Part shown: positions 34,805-46,800 of the stretch, piece after piece | Position numbering within the stretch: position 1 is the stretch's first letter | Layout: each line of letters opens with the position of its first letter | Source: Telmatactis stephensoni | Lineage: Eukaryota > Cnidaria > Anthozoa > Actiniaria > Isophelliidae | DNA: 64,000 nt | Assembly (NCBI GenBank): GCA_029948255.1 | Contig: JALIZF010001577.1 | Span: 372,001 to 436,000, forward strand | Direction of reading: 5' to 3' | The notes under the pieces: generated by a model | The model's database searches: none | Seen by the model: the letters and a program-made list of their open reading frames with translations, nothing else | Told to the model about the DNA's origin: nothing | Made by a program: the position numbers and the translations under genes

Positions 34805-37800
34805 TTAAACATTCGCCCATTTACGGTGTTTTAAACCAAGAAATGAAGACTGTGCTTGATGTTCAAGGCTTGCAAGGTCTCTCACAGACGGTGCTAATTC
34901 TGCTGCATGAGTTTCAAAGGCTGATCCTGAAAACAAGACAAGAGTTAGGTTGTCAGACAACTGTTTCGTGTCTAATTTGGAAGGCTTTGGGGAAAGTCTG
35001 GAAACAATAGTAGATTACAAAATATGAAAGTACCTTACCAAATATGGATATAGTAAAACTTTGCAAAAAAAAAAAAAGACCAAATATGGAAGTGTTAACA
35101 AATATGGAATTAAGCAAAGTTGAGAACAAACGCAAATGACCAAATATAGCATTTTATTACCAAATAAGGAATAAAGAAAAAGTTTGGAAACAGAAGCAAA
35201 TGACCAAATATCGACATTTATTTCCAAATATGGAATTTAGGAGACGTTTGGAAACAAACACAAATCACCAAATATGGAAGTTTGTAGCCGCATAAGGAAT
35301 TCACTTGACTAAAAGATCCTTTCATTGTATTCATACTATTTCCGAGAACACTATTCCTTTAACTAATTTAACGGTCTCTTTTAGACTGCAAGTCGTCACA
35401 ATAAGAATATTATCATAAGTGCCTACCTTTGCCTCTTTTCTCCCCATAAACTACTTTGCCGTCAAATTCGTTACACTGGACTTTAAGATTTGATGAGACT
35501 AAAGGAATGGTTTCACCAAGGTGGTCCTCGACTTCGCCAAGATACTGTAGAGGAAAGAGAGATGAAGTGTGAATAAACTGATACTTATGCAGATTCATAT
35601 GAGTGGGAACTGACCTACGGTGTGGGAAAACGTTTTACAGAGCCTAACTTTTCTGCAACATGCGCGCAACATAGAGTTGCACTGTGTGTCCACACTTGCA
35701 ACAGTTGCGCGCAACGTTGCAAGTTTAGGATCGAGTTCAACTTCTGCAACTTTTTCTGTAACATTACGCACAACATGGCACGGGTGGACACACGGTATAA
35801 CTGTGTTGCGCGCAACATTGCAGGGGTGTACACACGGTACAGCTGTGTTGCGCGCAACATGGCACGGGTGGACACACGGTACATCTGTGTTGCGCGCAAC
35901 ATTGCAGGGGTGGACACACGGTACAACTGTGTTGCGCGCAACATTGCAGGGGTGTACACACGGTACAGCTGTGTTGCGCGCAACATTGCAGGGGTGGACT
36001 CACGATAGAACTGTGTTGCGCGCAACATGGCAGGGGTGTACACACGGTACAATTGTGTTGCGCGCAGTTAGAGAGCAGTTAGAAGGCACACCATCGGAAA
36101 GAGTGACGACCGAGGGAAAGGGGTAGATGACGTTGGCACAGCGTGTACGGAGTGATAGCGTTCAGGAAGCATGCTTTGGTTCCTTTTGAAGCAAACGTTG
36201 AGTTATTTCCGTAAAAATGCTCGTCAAGTTTACCTGAACCTCGTCGTACCATATAGAACACCCTCCTTGGTCTTTAAGTCGTGTATTGAAACATCCCTTG
36301 CCACGACTTGGACACACGTGGTACCACACCTATGTAGATAAACAAACCATACATAAAGCCAATAGGTGTCATCAATGGACTATGGAGTTAGCACTCTAAA
36401 GAACGATTTCATCGATTGCTCAAAATGAGCTAAAAATTGTCCATTGGCTACTTTAGATAAAATTTTTTTTGTTTTGTTATAACACTCATGGTGTGAGAAA
36501 ACAATTTGTATGTTGGGCTCCCTGTGGTGGCTACCTTTGTAAAGTTCTCAGAGAGAGAGAGTTCTTGCTGAGTAAAACTGAACTGGTGGTTTTCAATTTC
36601 TTTTCTGTGTCCACGAGGGTAAGTTTACACGGAACCCTCAGGCTGTGTTTACATGGGCGATTTCACGGTCGCAAACTGTGTTTGTCACGGGAGTTTGAAA
36701 TGATTTTAGACATGGAGATCGGAACAAGAATTTATTTAGGTTTACACGAGTCTGTTCTATCCTGGAAGACATAAAAGTCTTTTCAACTCTAGACTCGTCC
36801 CGTTACAAACTCAGTACGAGACGAAATCGTCCTCGTAAACGTACCCACAGAGGAACTTGAAACTGGTTTGAAATGTGTTATCTGTAAATAAACATTACCT
36901 TTTCTTTCACGTCCGATATTAAAGAAATAGCGAGACCCATTCTGTTAAAGGAAAACAAGAGAAGAATTGACGGAAATATCCCCTGTCGTGTGTGTGTCCA
37001 TAAATTAGGGAAGGGACGGGAGGGTAGAGGAGAGGAGGGAAGGGTAAGAAGAATGATGTAGAAATGCATGCATAGTGAGTTACCTTTCTGCTCTGCCCAC
37101 TCGACCGATCCTGTGCACGTAATTCTGCTTGTCATCTGGGAATGTGACGTTGATGACTGGAAAGAAAAACATAACAACTTGTAAATACGTGTGAAAATTA
37201 GGGACGCGCAAACAGCGAACAAAAAATAAAAAGGAACGGACGGATGGAAAACAGGCGAGACAGACGAACGGACAAAGTCGGACTGTTAACTGCAAAACGT
37301 TGTAACAAACTAGCAAAATAATATTGTTCTGAGTTGCATGAAATTCTTGAGCACGTAACAAGCTTTCTGTATGTACTCATTATTTTGTGTTTCTAGAAGT
37401 TCCATAAAAATATTCATTCCTGGCGAAATAAAGTTGAATTTTTTCCCTCTGTTTTTTTCCTAAATTATGCAAATTTAGTGATTGCAGAAAAGTGTAGCAC
37501 TCAAATGGATTCCCAAGAATTTCAACCAATTACTAAAAATTGCATTTAGCTTTGTCCAATCACATTTCGTCAGCCGTGTGTTGTCAAGGGAACCAACACT
37601 TTACTGGCTTTTTTGTTTACAAAGTCAGAGTTAACTGGAAAACGTTGTAACAAACTGCCCCTTGAAGTTACAAGGTAGCCTTGAAAAAAAAATTGTTCCG
37701 TGAGCGGCATGAAATTTTTGAACACGTAACAATCTTTCTGCATGTACTTATTATTTTACGTTCCTAGAAGTTCCATAAAAAAGCGGGATAAATTCATTTT

Positions 37801-40800
37801 TGGCGAAACAAATTAAAGTTGAATGTTTTTCAGATAGACGGGCGAACTTGACTCAGCTTGACTCATTCATGCTTAAAATGGTTCCGGTTGATAACGACGT
37901 CACAGACCAGGAAATACAACCAAGACCGACTATTATCTACATGTCTGTCAACTCTGCAGCTGCAGACACAGACAGACAGACTTTCTATTTAGTACCAGGA
38001 GTTAGCAATATAGTTATAAATAGTGCATAAAAATATAAAGAAATGAATTTAAGTTTGGCAAGTTTAATAGGTACAACAGAATTTTTGGTACAAGCTATCT
38101 ATAATAACACTTGGTTAACCGAGATAGATAGCTGTTAATATATATGAATTGGAATATTTCGGTCTATCGGTAAAAGGAAGAAAAGCACACACAAGTATAA
38201 GATGACATGACTAAGTATGTCATATAAACAAATAGAAATGGATAAAAAGAAAAGGTTCAATAATGATAACCGCTGGGAATGATAATTTATATGAAAAATA
38301 TAGTTGATTAAATAAACGACAATATATGAATGAATCATGTGGAGTAAGATTTTAGTAAATGATCAAAAATATTTTCTTTGAATTTTGTTCGATTTGATTT
38401 TTTAACAGGTTCATCAATTTCATTCCAGATTTTTGCACCAGAAAATTGAATATTAAATTTTCAATAGTTTGTCCTTGCTTTTGGCAAAGAAAAAGCAAAT
38501 CTATTTTGGTGTAAGCATGACCTTAGTTGAATATTTGATGTATAACACAAAAATTACATAAGTATAGAACAAAAAATTGCAATTATGGCAAAAACATTGC
38601 CCTAGTACCAGAACAAATTAGCACCAGAGCTAAAATTGCAACACAACATACCATATGGTACTCCCCTGATGTCAATTCCTCTAGCAGCAACGTCAGTACA
38701 AATTAGAAAACGAACTTCATTATCCTACAAAATACAAAGATAATATATTAAAACAACACAGAACAATTGAAAATTCTTTTTTAGCAAGGTACAGACGAAT
38801 TAATAAAAAAGAAGTCTATTGGTCAAAATTTTCAATTGTGACGTCATTTTTGCCTCTGTATTTTAATAACGCACGATTCTTGCCCAATCAGAGCGCACGT
38901 AATACATCAATTATTGCATAAAACAATCTCACTACTTCACAAGCTGACTTGCCATTCCGATAATCGAGTATAAACAAAATAATTTAAAGATATTCATATT
39001 TTAAAGTTGTTTTTTGGAGTATCTTTATCAAAAAAGAGTTTATCGTACCTTGAACTTTTGGAGATTTGCTTTTCTTTCTTGAGGTGATCTATCGCCGTGA
39101 AGGACTATACATGAGTATGGGTTTACCATAGCACGAGGACCTGACGGCAAACAAATATACACGTTGGCAACTGAAGATTATTAGTACGATGCATGCTCTG
39201 ATATTATATTAATAGTAGTTTTCCTGAGCAATCCCACATGGCCAAAACAAGCCAAAATGGGATTCTTAACTGACTCTTTACTGGAGTAATAGAGCGGATT
39301 TCATATGAGTGTGAAACGAAAAGCGTCGTGCCGTGACCGTGTCGGTGCCGTGACCACAGTCATACCAAATCTCCTCTATTCCAGTGAGTGGACAGCGCTA
39401 AGTTCTACTAGACCCTCCCCGACCACCTCTGTTACTGGTGACCACCCTACATTTTTTTACACCCTTATTTTTTCAATAATTATACTTAGGAGTATGATAA
39501 AGCAGGGTCCCGTAAAAAAATCCTAGTTCGTACCTCCACCATGGCTGAGTAAGTATTGTTCAATGTTATCACAATCAATCTTTGTTCGACAGAAGATAAT
39601 AGCAGTGTCCATGTTATGGGCATCAATAGCTTTCTTTAAGTATTCAGCCTTCAAGATCTTCACTGCTTCAGACAGCGTCTCTGCAGGGAGAAACAATAAT
39701 ATGAAGGTCCCGACTCACTAGGATGAGCTCATTTCTGACCTGGCAGGGACCAAGTTAAAGTGGTCATGTTCACACCTTGTAAGCTCACAGCAAATTACGA
39801 AAAAATTAACTTAAAATTAAAAAAAGAAGACATAATATTGGGTCACAATGCATGCTCCTATTCAAAAATGAATTTCTAGCTGAATTGCAGATGCATTCAA
39901 TGCATGTGCATACATCTGCAAATCAGACACATAGATGTCCTTAGGCATGCTGCAAGAGAGGAAATACCTGGAGTTTGACTTCCTGCTCTGATGTTGTCCT
40001 TGTTGTGCATTCCATCTGTCTGTGGAATACAAATGAATCACTGTTTGCAACATAATTTTTGCAACATGCCAAAGCGTACCACAGAAAGCCCAACCTGTAA
40101 GTTTATCACTTACTTTGACAGGATTCTTGAGACTCATCCATGAAGTGTCTGAACGAGGATCAATATGACAAACCTACAGTATAAATAACAAATTCATAAT
40201 AATTGAAGGGTTCCCTGTGAAAACGACCTAACTGGCAGACGTTTTGATGGATGTCCAGACATTGATTTTTTAGCATAGGAAAGTTAATTGATATCATTTT
40301 AGACCATCGAAAAAACTCGCTTAGGCCGTTTTCACATGGAACCCTTCATTAATGGTATATTATACACAGGATCAAAGGATCTAAATGTGCACTGTGATTG
40401 GCCAGTTGAAATATTCTGATAAATATTAATATATAAACCAAATGGATTCCATTTTACTGTGGTCTTTACTCTAATCAATGCAAAGAAGATGTCAAAATGT
40501 GGTGAGAACAGTACTGTTTTTGTCCTGACCAAATTTTGATGTCTTCTGTACATTTTTAGAGAATAGAAATGGAAAAATGGAATGTATTTGTTACATTTCA
40601 TTTTTCCATCTATTTATTCTCTAAAAATGTACAGAAGACATCAAAATTTGGTCAGGTACAAAAAAAAAGTACTGCTTCCACCACAATGTATCTCACCACA
40701 ATGTATTTGTAAAATACCCAATTTAAAATTGTTAAAAACTATACTTAATTTAACTAACATTTGGTTCATATACGGTATCTCTTAATGTAAAATAACACTC

Positions 40801-43800
40801 TTGATTTCAGTTCAAGCTCAGATAAAAAGAGGAAACACTGAGGTGTAGTTCAGTAAATTTGATAAAATGTGATCATACTACCATATTCTTAGAGGTAAAA
40901 CCTAAAGGTACATACCACATGATGTACAGTTTCAGGTATACTATCCTGTCCCTTGAGGTCCACCCATGTAGGAAAGTGCATTATACGATCCTGAAAGCAA
41001 ATGAAAGAGTAAAAATATCAGGAATCCAAGTGGAAAGAAAACAGTCTTTTCAAATACAGTATGAAACTTACAGCCAACTTCTTAACATCAAAAGAGTGGA
41101 GAGTTGCAGAACATGTTATGATCTGCAAATTGACAAGAAAATGTTAAAATACAAGACACCACAAGGGTGTAGCCAGGGGAGGGTTCTATGGTATTAAGTG
41201 CAAGGACTAGAACCCCACCCACCCCACCAAAATATCTAGCTACATACGCTTGCACCAAGGAACCACATCCTTCTAAGAACCTGTTTCAATACTTGCCTGC
41301 AAACGTTTTCCAGTTGGACCTGCTTTTGGTATCTTTTGGTATATTTTCATGATTAAATCATTATTTCCTTGTGCAAGTAGGCCATCCTTTGAAAAATTAC
41401 ATAACAGTACATTTTAATATACATGTACACTTATTATGCACTTATCCATTTCTGCTCAAAGTGCAAAAGAAAAAGAGAGAGAACATATCCTCACTAGCGG
41501 CATTAGTGTGAAGTCAAACAAGATGATGATGATGATGATGATGATGATAATGATGATGATATACCACATACACCCTGTATGTTTTATTGAAGACATTAGT
41601 GCAAAAACAATGTAAGTGAACTGAGATCAAATAGTAAATTTTCCTTCAAATTTCTAGGAGAAGTTGAATTTTGATTGTAACTGACTTAGACTGTTTTTGC
41701 AAGGATCTCTTCAATTTGATGTCCCTCAAGAATGAGCATTCTAGACTTTCTGCTGAGCATAGTTTATAGTTAAGAGTTTCTCTTACCGCTTCATCAAGTA
41801 TGAAGAAGCTGACCTGAAATAAAGAACCAATTGTTATTTTAATTACAGTCTGCAATATGATGGTTTCGGAAACGATATCATTGGTAATCTTACCTGATGT
41901 AAGCTAATCTTGTCAGTTTGTATAAAATCACTTAGTTTTCCAGGTGTTCCTGTTATGATGTCAACCTGTACAAAGGAATACCATTTTTCAAATTCAGTCA
42001 CAGTGCATTAGGAGCAAGAGAGTCCAGATTAGAGCAGTTTCGTATCATGACTGTGAAAATGGCATGGTCATGGCAGGAATTTTGAATAATTCTATTGATG
42101 GCACTGATCTTAAAATCTCATTTCATTTTCTCTTTATTCCATAGACTTCACTTGACTAGCAACAGTAGCTCACTTCATTTTAATAGTCTAGCAAAGGAAC
42201 CCTGCTCCTTGAATACATTATCCCATTTTACTAGATAAAAAACCCTTAGTAAGTGGGTCTAAAAAGTAGCCTACTTATTCCTTATGCACAGCACAGTGGC
42301 TTGGTGTGATGTACAACTCATAAAGGGTGTGGTTCATAATTTAGCTTTCTTCAATAAGCCTTCATAACCTTATTGAGTTTTAGCACTAATACAAGAAGTA
42401 GGTAGGGGTGAATCATATCCCACCTGCTAGAAAGTGAGATTATTAATGTACTCACCCCTTCATTGATGGCCCTTATCTGGTCTTTTGTATTCTCTCCACC
42501 AACTAACAAGACAGACCTACCAGAAAATACACCAAAACTACACCATGGTCTATAACAAGCTATCTTGGAATGATTTATGATGTTCTGTGCTGAGTTGTCA
42601 CAAACAGCTCTGTATGGATTTTTCAACTTTGAGTGTCATAAATGAGTCAGGTTATTGGATTTCTAGTGGCACACCCCTATTCAAAATTTGGCCAAAAAAT
42701 GCTCCCACTAGGCATTTTACATTTTTTAAATCCATGTAAAATAATACCAATGCCAGTGTAATTTTACTATCAATGTCATTAATAACTTACTTTACTTTTG
42801 GATCAGGAAGCTGCTTGCCAAATAATTTGATTTGTTGAGCTGTCTGTGAGCATTGAAATATTAAGGGATAGTTAGAAAAGAAGGTTAGGAAAGAAAAGTA
42901 TAAAAATACATGTCTCACTTGTTGTGCTAATTCTCTTGAAGGCTGAAAAAGATTGATGGAAAAGAGAATAAAGATTGATTTAAAGATTGATATTCTAAGT
43001 TTCAAAAGCAATAACCCTTTAAAATCACAAAGAGATGGTACTAAATGTGTCACTCTACCTCTATAATGATGGCAGATGGAGCACACTTGTTAGAAAACTT
43101 TCCTGGCTTTGTTTGTGCACCCCCTCCTAAAGTACATTGTCAAAAAAAAAAGTGTTAGAGTATATGAAGAAGCAGATAAAATATACAGTGGTTATTTAAA
43201 TATGCCTGCTTGCAACACACTCATATGCCATAAATACAAATCAAGCTTAAAACAGTTTGGTTTTTAGTAAGTAAACATACCTGCTGCAATATTTGAAGTT
43301 GCTGTAGCATCTTTGGGTGCCTTTGATAAAGCCATGAATTTACCCTAGAAGAAGTTATAAAAATACATGTATCAGATAAAGTTCTGACCTATCTTTTTGG
43401 CCATATAATTTCCGTCCATTTTCCTCGCTTTTAATTCTTTAGATTTCATATAATTTCTTGATAATTTCTATTCAACTTACAGAAGGTGGAAATGCAAATT
43501 GCTTTTCACCAAAGTTGAAACTCATCTCTGCATTCTGAAAAACAAGCACAGCAAATATAATTTTTCTACTTCATAAAACATACCAGTAATTATTATCTGA
43601 GGAGTTTCATTGAAAACAACCATACATATTATGATTAACAAACTTAATAAAAGTAAAGAAGAGATTTCTACCTTTAGAACAACAGCTGCAAAAAATGTTT
43701 TTCCATCAAGATCATCAGGAATTTCCAATGCTTTCCCAAAGTCCACCCCTGTAAAAAATACATGTAGAATACTGCGTGCTTAGGAAATAGAAAAAAACTG

Positions 43801-46800
43801 TAATACTTAAATTAATACTAAATTTTTTACCATTTTTACTGAACTTGATGCTATAGTTATCCAGGTCAATGAAGCATCCAATGACATCATTGATACCAAA
43901 TGCCTGCAAATAACATACATCTAGAATGGTTATGATGGCAATGGTTTGTTTGAGAATGATCTGCCATACACAATTTTCACAATGGCTGCTGCTTCTATTT
44001 AGGATAAATGCTGAAAAATGAATATTTCTGGAGTTGCAGATCAATTTGAAATTATGAAGGTTGTTCAGATAATGTGTGCAAGTTTCTAAAGAAAGCAATA
44101 AATGGTAAACAATCTGCACCATACAGTAAGTGGTTGGTAACTCGGTTCGTTGGCCATACCTTTACCTTACTGTGTCACCTTACAATAACCTTACTGTTAC
44201 TTTACCGACCAGCTATCAACTATCATCAAGAATTAGTGTATAAATTATTAATCTTCTGATAAGATACAAGGTTTTAAAATTTGCACCTAAATGAGGCCAC
44301 CAAGGCTTCCACTCATGCCATACAACACTTTTTATTTTTGACTCTAGATGACTTCTTCAATATTTAATCAAAAGCAACGAAACATTTAAAAAATATTTCT
44401 GATGATCAGAAGTACTTTCTCATATAGCATTGACCATTTTCTGCAAGGAGCTCTCATTGAATCATGAAAGTAAATTGTGAAAGTGGTATGTACACTGGCC
44501 CTAGTAGCACAAAAGCTGGATAGAGCTATCTATTGGATAAATCCTCATCCAGCAGATAAATAATTTATTGGAAATGTCATTACTTTATCTGCTTGATAAG
44601 AATTTATCCAATGGATAGTGCTATCCACCCTTCACACAACCAGATCCAGAACAATTATGTAGTATAATATGACTGTGTACAAAGTTGGTTTACCTCTCCA
44701 TAACTATCAAATTGTCTTGCATAGGATTTTTTACCAGTCCCACCAAAGCCAAAACCATACCTATCAGTTCCTAGAAAAACAGAGCATTTGTATATTAAAA
44801 AAAGGATGATATTAATGTCTTTCCCCCTACGTACCAATAAGCCCCCTTGTAGTCTCCTATGCATCTGTTGTTGGTGGTGGGGTCCCTGTGCTCCTACAGG
44901 GATCCCACCACTAAGAAATGGCAGCATAGGAGACCAGCCCCCTTGTCTATAGGGGGCTTATTTGAAAGGGGTGCTTATTTGAGCAAGGGGGCTTATTCAA
45001 ACTTTGAAAATGATATATTTTCAACCTTCATCAAACAAATAATTCATTGAATTTGATGATTACAATTCAGTGTTTCTTGCTAATTTGCAAGTTTATTACA
45101 TCTTTTAGTGTTAGATAATGAAGGTGATGACCTCAAGAACAAAACTTAAGGTAGGGGGGTAGGGGGTAGGGGGTAGGTGAGGGGGGGGGACTTATTTGGA
45201 CTGGGGGGGCTTTATTTAAGAATTAACACTATAAATGGGAGACTTATTTGGTCATTTTATGGTAGAACACATTTCAACTCACCTAGATCAAATGTTGCCT
45301 CAGATGTTGACCACCCAACACGACACAAGCCTTCATCAGTGACAGTTGCTTCATAGTAATATTTTCCTTTGAACATTCATGGTAAAAATGTTACAACACT
45401 GATTATCGTGAATGAATGAACCAAATGGAAACATATATGTTTCGATGTGGTTCACGTCATCATCAGTGTGGCTGGCTAATTATAGAGTGTGCTCAATATA
45501 CTAGTGTAGTGGCACGTGCAAAAAAAATTGTTTGAGTATATTAGTAACAAGTTATATATAATATAATTAGAATTATGTAATTTACATTGCACACACAGAC
45601 TTACCATCAAGCCTTTGAAGAATAGGTTAGAAAAAGCGAGCCTTTCAGAAACCAAATCAAACTCATATATTGAACTACAAAACAAACTATCACATTACAA
45701 CACAGGGTTCCCAAACCTCCAACAACAAAAGGTGAACTAACCTGATACACAAACCTTGAAGATGGTAAGCCTGTGCTACTCATATAAACTATAATCAATA
45801 GATTTTTACTCACCTTTTTTGACCCCTAAGGTCGAGCGACAACCCTGCCATTTGTACATTTCACGGCTTTGACATAAAAACCCATCCTCACCGATTGCTA
45901 AAATGTACACACACTGTTATTAGCATTTGTACCATTGTGGTGATTTGAATGGTAGAATTCTTACCAAGACTTTCATCTCTGTCAAAAGGATTCATCTTGA
46001 AACCTGTGGGCCCTCCACCTAAATTACCAAACAACATACTATCAGGTCACTATACAATACAATATAACAATACAATACAATGATTTTATTTGTACCCATA
46101 TTATATTATTTACACACAAAATTTATATATAAATTATCTAAAATCTAAAGAAAGGATACAGGCCATCTGAATAGGTTAACTAATCGAGCAGATGGCCCTA
46201 AATAAGTGTACTTGCAAAAAAATTAAAGGCCTACACATAAGCAAATATAATAGTATAAATATGAAAATTGAATAGGAAAAAATGGATACAATAAATAAAT
46301 ATTAATGTTAAATTACTATAATAGAAAGAACTGAAAAGAAAAAGAAAACCAATTACCAAGAGAGGGGAGTTAGCAGGTTAATAAAATTTTATACATTAAA
46401 TTTTCTCTAAGTTTAGACTTCAACTTCTTAAGGTTGAATGTTTTGAGAGTCTCATCTAGATTATTCTATATATAATCAATATATCACTATATTCTTCTTC
46501 TTCTTGATCTTTCATATATAGGTAATTCAATTAATGTTGTCGCTGAAAATAAAGCCTAAAGCTTTGAGAGCGGAATCATGAATTTTTTTTTTCACCGTGA
46601 CATCATTACAATAAGAAACACTGTATAATGTTTGCAAATTCTACAACTTGGACACATATTCCTTAATTTCTCAGATAGCCTATAGCAAAGTTTGAGTATT
46701 ACTAAACAAAAGATAGTTGAAAGGTTTTAGCCTTTAGGCTTTTTTCAGTGACAATGTTAATTGAAATAGCCATAAACCTCTGTAATGTGGATACACAGAT

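Noticed and set aside
35615..36126. Overlapping long ORFs on both strands (Cys-, Thr- and Arg-rich repeats)
   Set aside because: The 42-bp tandem repeat is a multiple of three, so stop-free frames are automatic. They lie in a DDX1 intron and all frames look alike.
37800..38030. Plus-strand 76-codon ORF in a DDX1 intron
   Set aside because: Starts inside a duplicated repeat copy and has no recognisable feature.
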